Assembly: GCA_946965045.2 (NCBI GenBank)
Contig: OX337237.1
Coordinates: 2,976,001-3,040,000, forward strand
From: Epithemia pelagica
Taxonomy: Eukaryota; Bacillariophyta; Bacillariophyceae; Surirellales; Surirellaceae
Direction of reading: 5' to 3'
Length of the DNA: 64,000 bases
Made by a program: the position numbers and the translations under genes. Each line of letters starts with the position of its first letter. Within the stretch, counting starts at the first letter, position 1. Positions 21,511 to 31,078 of the stretch are shown one piece after another. The notes beneath the pieces are model-generated. The model searched no databases and was not told where the DNA came from. It saw only the letters and a list, made by a program, of their open reading frames with translations.

Positions 21511-23657
21511 TTACTGCAGATTAAAGGTTTCCATTTTCAAAAGTGCCGCCGCTTCCACTTGCGCCACGGCCAAGATGCGCATACTACACAATTCCTTCAA
21601 ATCTTCCGGTGTTCGACAATTGTCCAAGGCTTGATCGTACAATTCAATCACTTGTCGGGCGGCCGTCAATTCGACGGCCGTTCCCAATTTCAATTGTCCC
21701 AATTGCACATAGGCCGCCATGAATTGCGGATCCACCTCCAAGGCTTGTTCCAACAATCGAATGGCGGCTGGTGCATCGACGGTTTGACCCGGTGCCGTCG
21801 GTGGCGTATTGAGAATGGCCATGGCGGCATTGACATACGGGGTGGGATTTTTGGGTTCCAATTGCATCGCTTTTTCAAACTGTTGCCGCGCCTGTGTCAT
21901 TTCATTTTGCGTAAAGAACAATTCGCCGCGATAGGATTGGACTTCGGACGAATTGGGTTCGACTCGTTCGGCGGCATCCAATTGTTTTTGCGCATTCGTG
22001 GGATCTTGCGTGGCGGCCAAAATGGAAGCCAAGCGCAAGCGTGCCATGACATGATTGGGGTTGTATTGGACACAGCGTTCCAAATCTTTTTTGGCCAATT
22101 CCGGTTTGGCTTGAATCATGTACAAATTGGATCGATGCAAGAGAGCGTCGACGCATTTGGAATCCAGAGTCAAGGCCTGTTCAAACAATTGCATCGCCTT
22201 GCCGTGCATGGTCCCGTCCATACACACACCTGCCAACTTGACCAAAATCAAGGGATTCTCCGGTTCCAATTTCAAACATTCTTGGTAACATTCTGTTGCC
22301 GCATCGAGTCGATATTGCCAATGACGAGCCATACCGGCCCATTCCAACAAGCGGGCGGCACTATTCGTGGCTACGTTGTTGTTGTTCATTATGGTACAGG
22401 CCTCTTCATATTGTTCCAACAAGAGATATCCCTCTTCAAAATCAGCCATGGCTTGTTTGTAATTGCCATGGTACACATGTCGACGTCCCCGTTTCAACAA
22501 CCCCGTGGCCCGTTCGGCAGCAGCTTGGGCCGTCGTCGATCCTTCCGGCACGTCCACGACGGATCCTTCTTGGGCCGCCACGGCCATCCATTTGTGATAG
22601 CCGGTATAGGATTTGAGCAATTGCAAAATGGTATAGGACGAGGGTGGTGGTCGTCCTTGATTGGCATTGTCCTTGAGCATGACCCGTTGCGTATACTTGT
22701 CCACTTCGGCCGGAACGACATGACTGAGGACTTGTTGCATTTTGGATTGGGGGACGGGTGGTGGGGGTGTGGGCAATCCCATGCGTAAATTGGTCCGATT
22801 GGCTTGCATAAACAAGAGTTGCATGGCACAAATTTCCACCAAGGCATCGTACCATCGTTGCAAGGATTCCAAAATGCGCAATTTGCGTGTCCGGGCCTTG
22901 CCATGCGTCGCCTCCAACTCCAAAACGGATCCACAATCGTCCAAGGCCAATTCCGGCATGTTGGCCTTTTCGTACATGGCACTCCGATTGTTGAGCAAGG
23001 TAATCCATTGACGAGATAAAGAAGATGTAATGGTGCTCGTCGAACTAGTAATGCCCGTCGCCAAGGAATCGTCGTGTTCCTGAATCAAATCCAAGGCTTC
23101 GGTAAAGACTTGAGCCGCATCAATAAACTGCAATAACAACAGCAATAACAACAACAAGTGTAGAATTTAAGAAAAATAAACCAAATTCCAAACAAACCGT
23201 GGATTCAACCAGCCTCGAGCGAGTGAGCCAACCATATAAATGTGTGTGTAGTCTCTTGTTTGCTTGTTTTGCTCCTCCCACGTACCATTTTGTTTTTGAA
23301 GAGTGCCTTGCCCTTCTTGTCCAATTCTTCAATCCGAGCATGCAAGGCCTTTTCTTGTTGCTTGACACGTTCATCCTCCTCGTCATTGTCATTACTGTCT
23401 CGTGGTTTGCCCTTGCCTCGATTGCCCACCAAGGGTGTTTGTTCTTCTTCACTAATCATGGGCGGTTGGGACGACCGAGGTGTTATGAGGGATTTGGATT
23501 TGTCGGCGGCCGCCTTCTTCTTTTTGGGATTGTTGCTACTGGGTTCTGGTTGGGATTCAATTTGTTTGAGATACCAGACAATCAGACTGAGACTGGCCAC
23601 GGTGGCCAATCCACCCACGACCCATAATTGAGTGGTCGAGGTCGACGAACGGGCCAT
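21511..23657 (-). CDS. TOM70: TOM70-like mitochondrial import receptor, two exons
   Basis: Exon 1 is 23657-23286, exon 2 is 23127-21511; splicing in phase 0 gives 662 aa. Residues 11-30 form a single N-terminal membrane anchor (LWVVGGLATVASLSLIVWYL), followed by a charged linker and then TPRs. The first TPR spans the splice junction (KGKALFKNKM joined to FIDAAQVFTEALDL). Later TPRs include AATECYQECLKLEPENP, AMQLFEQALTLDSKCVDAL, KKDLERCVQYNPNHVMA, ARQQFEKAMQLEPKNP and AIRLLEQALEVDP. An N-terminal anchor plus tandem TPRs over 600-odd residues is the TOM70 layout: an outer-membrane receptor that binds chaperone-delivered carrier precursors. The ATG at 23657 starts the anchor cleanly; a longer frame to 23777 adds residues without such character. 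Confidence 0.8.
23128..23285 (-). other. Intron of the TOM70-like gene (158 nt)
   Basis: Begins GTACGT directly after codon ATG and ends TTATTGCAG after a T-rich tract. Removal restores a TPR. It is the only well-supported intron in the window. Confidence 0.8.
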
Positions 23658-24152
23658 GCTGATGATGAGGATTGCCTGTTCTGGGAACGGTTCCAGTTGT
23701 TGTTGTTGGTGGTGTGGAGAATCGAGGTTCGAGAGACACAAACACTCCAAATCGTCCACTCCAACACAGACACGCACACAGACTCTCTCTCTGCTCTCGC
23801 AAGGTGTGTGTGTGTGTGTGGGAGTGTGGTTCAGAATTGGATCTTTTGGACTCCAAAGATCTCTCTCGAATATATTACAAAAGATGGAGCAATCTCACCG
23901 AACAATTGCTGGCTCTCTCTTCTTCTTTTGTTGCGTCAACTGAAAGCAAACTCAATCCGGATCCTTTCCAACGCCAACACTCTCTCTCGGTGGCTCCTCT
24001 CTCGTCTTTATTCGTCAATGAATCGAAAGGAGAGAGCGAGATCATGACTGGAGCGTGAGGATCTGCCGCCGTCCATCATCGAATACGTCACGCAGCGGGG
24101 CCCGGTCATTCCTTGTACACAAACAACCTATACTTTTACAGATTACAGTATT
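23658..24152. other. TOM70 upstream region and left flank of the TIR element
   Basis: Carries a GT microsatellite (about 23804-23822) close to the TOM70 start, then, from 24085, a stretch homologous (inverted) to 20568-20633 that runs up to the element's left end. Confidence 0.6.
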
Positions 24153-24175
24153 GCAATAGCAGCATTTCTGGTTCA
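24153..24175 (+). repeat. Left terminal inverted repeat
   Basis: CAATAGCAGCATTTCTGG and five further bases; 22 of 23 match the right end in reverse complement. Confidence 0.8.
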
Positions 24176-24270
24176 TCGAGAGGGGGCCAAAAAGCCTGCC
24201 GACCCCAAAATCCTGGCTTACGCACCGCCATACGCGCTCGCGCGCCTAAGTATCCATAAAAATTCCCCCT

Positions 24271-25770
24271 TTGATGTTGTTAAATAGAGTCCCACTGGGA
24301 CACTCTTCTTACTTCCGAATTCTGGACCGGTTTTGCCATCTCGGCAGCACAAATTATGATCGATCCAATGGCAACGGAGGTCCTCCAAGGAGGACAATGA
24401 TACAACGAACGACTCAAGATTGTCCATTGATGTATAGAAATCTCCTGTTGTTACTTCATATTACCATCCATCTAAGCTGTCGAGGACGCAATTTCCGTTC
24501 GAACATGTCTTCTCTTATCCAAGAATTCATTCCTGACGTAGATGCTCCTCCCTTCTACTCTGCCATCTTCCATGACTCTTTCCAAATGGGTTCGTTCGTT
24601 CACTTGATCCTCCCATCGCAAGAACCCAGAACCACGACGGTTGTTCGACTTCTCAAATGGGTTCCCCATGGAATCAAAGTACAACTTTTCTACCCTCTTT
24701 TCCCGAAAGAGAAACTCCGATGTCATCCGAATCTCCCGAAACACGACAAGACTCCCTTACCATCAACTCAAGGACGCAACAATATCGAACTCTACATGTC
24801 GAATGAAGTGATGGAATTGATCAACCCTCGCGAAGACGGGTTTCCATTGAAACTCCGAGAGATTCTCTACCCAGCTTTCGTCTTTTCCCTGACAGATCTT
24901 GATTCACCAGCTAACCGATGGGCCTATGGCGTAGAAAACGTCTTTGTGGTCCGATACAAGCAACATTCTGAGCGAGGTCTAGTGTCCATTCCTGAAAATT
25001 GCTTGCGATTCATGGTTTCTCACGACACGACGCGTTCCCATCTTGTTTGTCCTCCCCGTTCTTGTCATCTTAATATTTGGACAGGACTATTCCTCATTCG
25101 CAAAGCGATCTCGAAGATTCTGAACCGTCGTTCGGGCCAGGCAGAGGAGAAAGAAACGAGCGCTCTGACTATTGGACATATTCCCGTGGAGACTTACAAC
25201 TACATCAGTCTCTTATTGTCTCGTGCCCACCGTTCAAGATGCGTACACAAGCCCTTCAAGGCCTCTGAGACTTATCTCGACATTACCAACCGTTTTACTC
25301 GTCGTAAAGCTCGAATCCAGTTCGAGTCTGGCGTTATGCGGTTCTTGACTACTGCGGATCTTGACAAGCTAAGGACCATACTTGGCTTTGGAGCAACATA
25401 CGGGTCAACTGAAGTCCGTCCTACTTTGTACCATGGTGACAAAGGATTGTGTCTGAAGCGGGGTCATTCTCTGACCGTCATTGCTGGTTGCCCTATTCCC
25501 GAAGAAGCTCCTCCATTCAAGAGACGATCAAAGGAACAACGAGTTGATTTGTCTTTTTCTCAATTCAGCTGTCGAGTTACTGTTTCCTTCCAGCGATACC
25601 TTTACGACACCTCAAGGTCTGGTGTCATCAAGGTTCCTCCTCCGACAGAACACCTGAAACTCTGCCTCAAGGGTCAGTTACCGTTGCTGAACCATACTCC
25701 TCAAGTCATTCACAAGAGCACCGGCCACATCTTTGTTACCCAATGGGTCAAACTGTTTCACACGAACTGA
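24271..25770 (+). CDS. Element-encoded protein 1, unknown
   Basis: 499 aa from the first ATG, or 421 aa from the more likely ATG at 24505 (MSSLIQEFIPDVDAPPF), since the first 78 residues are of odd composition. No membrane segment or known catalytic signature is recognised. Seen: a mixed beta-like first half, a basic stretch (AISKILNRRSGQ), and a basic C-terminal half (FTRRKARIQFES, PFKRRSKEQR) that could bind nucleic acid. Its stop lies inside the 3' end of the opposite gene. It could be a second transposition protein. Confidence 0.6.
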   Translation: MMLLNRVPLGHSSYFRILDRFCHLGSTNYDRSNGNGGPPRRTMIQRTTQDCPLMYRNLLLLLHITIHLSCRGRNFRSNMSSLIQEFIPDVDAPPFYSAIFHDSFQMGSFVHLILPSQEPRTTTVVRLLKWVPHGIKVQLFYPLFPKEKLRCHPNLPKHDKTPLPSTQGRNNIELYMSNEVMELINPREDGFPLKLREILYPAFVFSLTDLDSPANRWAYGVENVFVVRYKQHSERGLVSIPENCLRFMVSHDTTRSHLVCPPRSCHLNIWTGLFLIRKAISKILNRRSGQAEEKETSALTIGHIPVETYNYISLLLSRAHRSRCVHKPFKASETYLDITNRFTRRKARIQFESGVMRFLTTADLDKLRTILGFGATYGSTEVRPTLYHGDKGLCLKRGHSLTVIAGCPIPEEAPPFKRRSKEQRVDLSFSQFSCRVTVSFQRYLYDTSRSGVIKVPPPTEHLKLCLKGQLPLLNHTPQVIHKSTGHIFVTQWVKLFHTN

Positions 25771-28056
25771 CGCCTGGCTGTAGGTGTATTCTGCGATGTG
25801 TTGTACCTTCAGACGAGCTTGCCTTTGCGACAATGAACCTGCCAATGACAGGTTACGAAGCTGTAAGTCACTGTTGATGTTCCGGGAGAATTCGATGCGA
25901 TCCTGGATTTCGGCCTTCTCGTAGTCAAAATGGATGTTGTCAGAGGATTGGAGGGCTATATCGTCAGGTGGGAACGACGGATTGATGTCTGTCCTGATCT
26001 TTGACTTCTTCCTGATTTCTTCAATTTGGTTCGCCACTGTAGGACTCTCAGCTTTGAATTTATCAACTTCTTCCTTCATTAGACCTATATGATCGCTCGT
26101 GCACATATCGACATGACGGCATGTCCAGTTATCGTCGTCCGTGTGTTTCAGATGCATGCAGATGGGGCATTCTGATGGAAGACGAGATTGTAAATGTAAG
26201 TCCGATGAAGCGATTGCGCATTTGCTACACGGATACTTACAGACTTTTGCTGCTCCTCCACGTCCTGCGAGTTTCCATTCGCAGGACATGTCACAGTTGG
26301 TTGCAATTTTGGGAGGAACAATCCCAAAGCGTCGTGGGAGAACGAAGGTGGCGGCCTCGTATATCTCCTGGATCATTCGCGCAAACAATCCACGGATAAT
26401 AGGCGTACGCTCTCGACCGATTACACAAACAATGGGAAAGACCGAATTTCTGGACTGCCTGAAAGGGTTCGAAGAGTCATTGAATTTCAGTCCTCCGAGC
26501 GTATGTGAGAGGTGCTTCGTCAACATCGCACCATCGATACTTTGCGAGAGATTGACAGCGTCGCGATCTGCTCCAGCATTCATCAATCCACCAGAATGGA
26601 GAATCACGCGCATAACATCTGCCGCACGGAAGTAAAAGCCTTCTGTGGAATCTCTTTCGTTCCGAATCATGTGGTATGGGCAGACAATCGATCCATACTG
26701 TTCTACCATTGCAGCGCAATTCTGAAGGGAAGACGTACTGGGAATGATGGTACGCATATGCTTGACCCCGTTGGTTTCCACACGACGAAGAAGTTCTATT
26801 CCTTCATAATTCAGAACTCCTCCTGAGCGGTCCATTTCCGACAAGATCTTGAATGGTGTGAAAACTGTTTCGCGAAGATGCTTCCCCACAACTTCAATCA
26901 GAACATCTTTCATTCGGCCTTGGTGGATGTTCGAATTGAGCAACATGTTGCACAGAGCCTTTAAGAAACGTTTGGCACGGTCGCTGTCTTTACCATGACG
27001 AAGAATGGCATTGGAAATGACGACACGAATGTTTGCGATGATTTGGTCACCCCTTTCTTTATCAGAAGCTCGTTGTGGTACTTTCTGTGCCTCTGATTGT
27101 TTGGACTGAATCTCGATGATACGAGCTTCAAGCTTGGTGATCCGTTTAGATTTCTTCTTGCTGGTCCTACGGACCTTGTTCAGATTGAGTTTGAGTGTCT
27201 GAATCTCATGGTCCTTGTTCTTTAAAGACAGCTCTATGTCCTTTTGTTTTGAGGAGAGAGCATCGTTTGCTCTTTGGACTTGTGCAAGTAACTGACTGGT
27301 TGTCATTCCGGAATAAGACGTGGAGGAGTTGGCCAGGCTGCATGTGAGAACAGACATCCCTTCATTGCCTTGAGGGGCTATAACTTCCTTGCCAACAGAT
27401 TCTTGTTCAGCTTCTGATTCTTCAGAATCCGCGAAAATACCATTGGAGGATGACGAACCACTTGAGCTGTCGGAATCATCATCAGAATCAAGATCTGAAT
27501 CAGATTCATCTCGTTTCGGAGGAGGTTTCTTGTCTTCTTCGGTTGTAACAACAGTAGCTTGCTTAACAGGGGTTCCATGAATCCCTTTGGACCTTTTGGA
27601 AGGATGATTCTTGCAGAAGCGACGTTTTGCTTTGCGTTTCTTTGGCCGGTTCTTGATAGATTCAATCTTGACTTGGTCAGTTGGCATGACTATATTGTCA
27701 TGAGAGGCAGTACAAGTAAACCGCCCATTCTCTGCTTTCCTGTTTATGGGGATGTTCGGGAAAGCGATTTCTTGTTCATCCGCATCAAAACATTCGCCAC
27801 AAAAGAAAAAACCTTCCCATCGCTGGTATCGGTTTCTACCAAAAACCGAACATGGTTTCGTGTCTTCGTTAGCAAAGTCCCGGCATATGCGGGCAATCCT
27901 TTTCCTTTCCAAAGCACTTGAATGGGGAGGACGCTTCGACTCTCGGCGTCGGGCTCTCGTCTGTTGATTCGGAGAGATCGGGGCAGCCTCTGCCTCTTGC
28001 AACTCTTCTTCGGCTTGCTCCATGGCAAGTCGTTGGGCTTGACGGGTGGTGGGCAT
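25678..28056 (-). CDS. Element-encoded protein 2, Cys/His-rich, candidate transposase
   Basis: 792 aa. The N-terminal region is basic with a CysCys pair (FFFCGECFD, about residue 90) and may be a zinc-binding DNA-recognition module. An acidic/serine tract (about 180-225) and a coiled coil (about 265-340) follow. The central domain has SIDGAMLTKHL (D at about 508), FPIVCVIGRERTPIIRGLF and ATNCDMSCEWKLAGRGGAAK (D at about 589), then a Cys/His cluster CKYPCSKCA...CPICMHLKH...CRHVDMC (about 604-655). Two spaced aspartates before a zinc-like insertion recall DDE transposases of the TNP2/KDZ kind, but the third acidic residue is not assigned. The start MPTTRQAQRL is the first ATG. Being inside a TIR element is the main support for a transposase role. 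Confidence 0.65.
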   Translation of the reverse strand: MPTTRQAQRLAMEQAEEELQEAEAAPISPNQQTRARRRESKRPPHSSALERKRIARICRDFANEDTKPCSVFGRNRYQRWEGFFFCGECFDADEQEIAFPNIPINRKAENGRFTCTASHDNIVMPTDQVKIESIKNRPKKRKAKRRFCKNHPSKRSKGIHGTPVKQATVVTTEEDKKPPPKRDESDSDLDSDDDSDSSSGSSSSNGIFADSEESEAEQESVGKEVIAPQGNEGMSVLTCSLANSSTSYSGMTTSQLLAQVQRANDALSSKQKDIELSLKNKDHEIQTLKLNLNKVRRTSKKKSKRITKLEARIIEIQSKQSEAQKVPQRASDKERGDQIIANIRVVISNAILRHGKDSDRAKRFLKALCNMLLNSNIHQGRMKDVLIEVVGKHLRETVFTPFKILSEMDRSGGVLNYEGIELLRRVETNGVKHMRTIIPSTSSLQNCAAMVEQYGSIVCPYHMIRNERDSTEGFYFRAADVMRVILHSGGLMNAGADRDAVNLSQSIDGAMLTKHLSHTLGGLKFNDSSNPFRQSRNSVFPIVCVIGRERTPIIRGLFARMIQEIYEAATFVLPRRFGIVPPKIATNCDMSCEWKLAGRGGAAKVCKYPCSKCAIASSDLHLQSRLPSECPICMHLKHTDDDNWTCRHVDMCTSDHIGLMKEEVDKFKAESPTVANQIEEIRKKSKIRTDINPSFPPDDIALQSSDNIHFDYEKAEIQDRIEFSRNINSDLQLRNLSLAGSLSQRQARLKVQHIAEYTYSQASVRVKQFDPLGNKDVAGALVNDLRSMVQQR

Positions 28057-28632
28057 CGTTGGGTCTTCAAACGAAAGGTAAATTGTCTGTTTGATTGATA
28101 TGTTGGTTCAGGAAGGGACACATGAGAGAACACCATTCAGAGTAACTTCTGTCACCATCATCTCTTCATCGGCTTCGGGTTCTGCGATTGAGTTTAGAAC
28201 GGATGAATGAAATGCGACTAAGGGGTAATGTAATATTCATGAACATATAAATTTTATGCAAAAAATCGTCGGGCGAGTTGTCAAAATTCATTCTCATACG
28301 TTTGGACTTAGCGAAATTTGGGAAAATGGGGTTCTGATGAGGACGTGTGACAGGGGTACTTCAACGATGATATGGCTCTTATGTAACGATGGCCTCACCT
28401 TGGCTTATGTATCGTAAGAGGTTTGGCATAGTTACATAAGAGCCAAGTCTCCGTTGTTGTGCCGATTCATTGGCTTTTTGGTACTGGCAGTCTTGGATGT
28501 TCATTCACGGCAGAGTCTCAGGTTATATTTAATGAATGTCCTATTCGGAATTTTTCTATTGATTACAGCAGAGTGGGTGTGACATGTTTCTGAACCGGTA
28601 TTGGTTGGGGGTGGGGTGACATGCGCGCTAAA
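28057..28632. other. Non-coding 5' region of element protein 2
   Basis: About 575 bases inside the element. No further gene seen; presumably the promoter of the minus-strand frame. Confidence 0.5.
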
Positions 28633-28655
28633 ATGAACCGGAAATGCTGCTATTG
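28633..28655 (-). repeat. Right terminal inverted repeat
   Basis: Reverse complement of the left repeat with one mismatch. It is followed directly by GTGCACAGAAAGACC, which continues the empty-site sequence. Confidence 0.8.
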
Positions 28656-28877
28656 GTGCACAGAAAGACCAACTCCATCCGAAAGACCGTCGGGTACCCC
28701 ATCTTGGATGCCAACTATGAAGAGAGCGAAAACTATGCATCCTACCCCTAGTAGAGAGGATATGTTGTTACTTCTACTAGGCAGGTGAAGATGAAGAAAG
28801 TTGGAGGATTCGAAACCAAATCTTATTTTCCACAAGAATCACACAACACAATTGAATTACTAGCTAGAGAGAGTATA
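28656..28877. other. Spacer between TIR element and tandem duplication
   Basis: 28656-28740 is the right flank matching the empty site. The rest is a CTAGTAGAG-containing spacer without a gene. Confidence 0.55.
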
Positions 28878-28980
28878 ACTCCGTCGGTATCGTCCATCGT
28901 CGTTATCCCCCAAGACAGACATGAAAGGCCTCTCCGATCTGAAAATGAGAACAACACACAACTTCTGGTACTCTTTTACA

Positions 28981-29988
28981 CTAAAGGCCTCGCACAACAA
29001 AGGGGTCTGGGGGGGAGGTGCCACCACCCCCTGTCGCCGTGGGAGGTGTCGCCGTGGGAGGTGTCGGCGTGGGAGTCTTTGGGCTTTTGGGGGTCTTTGG
29101 GCTTTTCGGAGTCTTTGAGCTTTTGGGAGTCTTTGGGCTTTTGGGAGTCTTGGACGCCGTTGCCGTAGCCGTAGAAACTGCCGGCGTGGGAGGTGTCGGC
29201 GTGGGAGGCGTCGGGGTGGGAGGCGGTGTGAAAGGTGTCGGCGTCGATGCCGTAGCCGTAGAACCTTTTGGGCTTTTGGTAGTCTTTGGGCTTTTCGGAG
29301 TCTTTGAGCTTTTGGTAGTCTTTGGGCTTTTGGGAGTCTTGGACGCCGTTGCCGTAGCCGTAGAAACTGTCGGCGTGGGAGGTATCGGCGTGGGAGGCGT
29401 CGGGGTGGGAGGCGGTGTGAAAGGTGTCGGCGTCGATGCCGTAGCCGTAGAACCTTTTGGGCTTTTGGTAGTCTTTGGGCTTTTCGGAGTCTTTGAGCTT
29501 TTGGTAGTCTTTGGGCTTTTGGGAGTCTTGGACGCCGTTGCCGTAGCCGTAGAAACTGTCGGCGTGGGAGGTATCGGCGTGGGAGGCGTCGGGGTGGGAG
29601 GCGGTGTGAAAGGTGTCGGCGTCGATGCCGTAGCCGTAGAACCTTTTGGGCTTTTGGTAGTCTTTGGGCTTTTCGGAGTCTTTGGGCTTTTCGGAGTTTT
29701 GGGGGTTTTGGGACTCTTGGATTTTTTGAGACGTCGTACTTTGCCGGTGGACGACGATGTATTTGGGAGGTCTTCCAATTCCGACAGGGCATCCATCGGA
29801 AGCTTGATTCGTTGCCTCAAGAAATAGCTAGTATCTTGTGCTTGAACCAGCATCACGTGAATATTGTTGTTGCTATTGTTGTGATTGGTGTCGTGGGACC
29901 ACGACAATAGCACCAGTACCAACCAAACTGCAAGACGGTTCAATCTGCAGGGCGTTAAAGACAAATGGTACGAACGACGAAACTTCAT
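28981..29988 (-). CDS. Secreted KxxK-repeat protein, silaffin-like
   Basis: 335 aa from ATG 29988 (MKFRRSYHL). A signal peptide with core LAVWLVLVLLSW, probably cleaved after VQAQ, precedes a propeptide of about 45 residues, then VRRLKK, an RxL-type processing site as in silaffins. After it lysine recurs every third residue (KSPKTPKTPKSPKTPK), the pentalysine-cluster pattern linked to silica targeting. The rest is three 63-aa modules alternating KSPKTT blocks with T/P-rich PTPPTP blocks, ending GGGTSPPDPFVVRGL. Family knowledge: silaffins are secreted, Lys/Ser-rich and act in the silica deposition vesicle. Biosilica function is inferred from composition, signal peptide and RxL site. An upstream in-frame Met (30021) is less likely because it delays the hydrophobic core. 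Confidence 0.7.
   Translation of the reverse strand: MKFRRSYHLSLTPCRLNRLAVWLVLVLLSWSHDTNHNNSNNNIHVMLVQAQDTSYFLRQRIKLPMDALSELEDLPNTSSSTGKVRRLKKSKSPKTPKTPKSPKTPKSPKTTKSPKGSTATASTPTPFTPPPTPTPPTPIPPTPTVSTATATASKTPKSPKTTKSSKTPKSPKTTKSPKGSTATASTPTPFTPPPTPTPPTPIPPTPTVSTATATASKTPKSPKTTKSSKTPKSPKTTKSPKGSTATASTPTPFTPPPTPTPPTPTPPTPAVSTATATASKTPKSPKTPKSSKTPKSPKTPKSPKTPTPTPPTATPPTATGGGGTSPPDPFVVRGL
29072..29730. repeat. 189-bp coding minisatellite, three units
   Basis: Unit starts recur at 29261, 29450 and 29639, a period of 189 bp (63 codons). Near-identical units indicate recent unequal exchange or slippage. The partner gene in unit 2 has a different, shorter module set. Confidence 0.85.
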
Positions 29989-30793
29989 GGTGTCGGAACG
30001 TTGCAAACGACAAGCAAGCATAAGAGAGACGCAAACAGTTTTGGGTTGTGGGGATTCGACAAACCCTCGGTTCTCTCCTCTCGTGTTTTGAATTTTGTGG
30101 AGACGATCGAAGAATGGTAGTCAGGATCGATCCTCTCCAACAAAACACACAATTGTATTGGGCCAACGAATCCACAAGAATGAGTACAAGAATGAGAGTT
30201 CTTTTCAAGTTTCTTACTCCAAAGGGCCCGATGTCAGCCCTATGTAACCAATCAAGAGACGCGTTGGGACGATTTTTTTGGGGAATAACCACCTTTGCAT
30301 TTAGGAAAAAGAGGAAAGAGGGTTCTTACTTCTCGTGTTAGATCCAATAATGGAACATGCTCCCACATAACACCACAAGGATAGTCATTTCAACGAGCAA
30401 ACAGACAGTGTGTGGTGTGAGGGCCTACCGCTACCGTCGATCAAGACCAACACTATATATGCTCAATCCGTTGAAGGAGTGGTACGATTCGAAATTATTG
30501 TCTGTGGTAATGAATTTCGTTGTGCCAAGTCGTTGTGGTCATTGGTCATTGGTCCGAGTCACAGTCATTATTCGTGAATTTGGGGATCGAGAGAGTCATT
30601 GCTGTTGAGGTGATGCAAAACGACTCCGATTATCGCCACATAATATAAACAATAGAGATAGAGGGTCGTGGGCGTCTTTGTGTGATTCTCGTTGTGGTTC
30701 TTGTTTCTTGTTGTGCTAGTCCCCCAAATGACTCGGGCCAATGACCTCAATGACCACAACGAATTGGCCCAAAGCTCTCCAGTACCAGTGACA
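29989..30793. promoter_or_regulatory. Left half of palindromic bidirectional promoter region
   Basis: Upstream of the minus-strand silaffin-like gene. 30418-30520 (GAGGGCCTACC...ATCAAGACCAACA...TATATGC...CCGTTGAAGGA) matches the reverse complement of 36966-37060 upstream of the plus-strand partner, so the two paralogues share a mirrored promoter. The CACTATATATGC box at about 30450 may be the TATA element. Copia sits near the centre of the palindrome. Confidence 0.65.
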
Positions 30794-30797
30794 ATAA

Positions 30798-30910
30798 CAA
30801 GAAGCGCGACCGATATTGAGCGAATTTTAAGCGAATAGCTAACCCCATGAGGGGCAACCGGTCTAGGTCTCACTTGTAGAATTTTCCTCTGTAAACGATG
30901 GCGTAATTTG
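30798..30910 (+). repeat. 5' LTR (113 bp)
   Basis: Begins CAAGAAGCGCGACCG, ends GGCGTAATTTG. It has one C/A difference from the 3' LTR, in the GAATTTT-CTCTG segment. Confidence 0.85.
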
Positions 30911-31078
30911 GTTTATCAGACCCATCACGACTCTTTTATGAGCTTTACCTCAACCATGGCCTGGGAAGGTCGCGAAATATCTGGATCATTCGCTCCGAGA
31001 TAGAGGATGTGATATGCGGTCAGCTTTTGCGCGCATATCGGGCAATGACGGACGCGTCACACATCTTGCCGTTGAAAG

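Larger units (their letters stand above)
24153..28655. mobile_element. 4.5-kb TIR element with two convergent ORFs, family not recognised
   Basis: Bounded by 23-bp inverted repeats (24153-24175 and 28633-28655, one mismatch) beginning CAATAGCAGCATTTC. The flanks match a continuous sequence at 20477-20633, so the block is an insertion. It encodes a 499-codon frame on plus and a 792-codon frame on minus whose 3' ends overlap by 93 bases. Bases next to the ends are TTG on the left and GTG on the right, with GTG in the empty site, so a 3-bp target duplication is possible but unproven. Layout and Cys/His-rich protein suggest a DNA transposon. Confidence 0.75.

Noticed and set aside
23658-23777. 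Longer TOM70 N-terminus from 23777
   Set aside because: It adds Cys- and His-rich residues before the anchor; TOM70 proteins begin shortly before the membrane segment.
20573-24149. TOM70 gene as cargo of an element bounded by the inverted 65-bp repeats
   Set aside because: The inverted match is better explained as the empty site of the element at 24153-28655; no termini flank TOM70 itself.
28860-29827. Long open frames on both strands through the KSPKTP/PTPPTP repeats
   Set aside because: Repeats without stops create open frames in several phases. Only the minus frame from 29988 has a signal peptide and a sensible composition.
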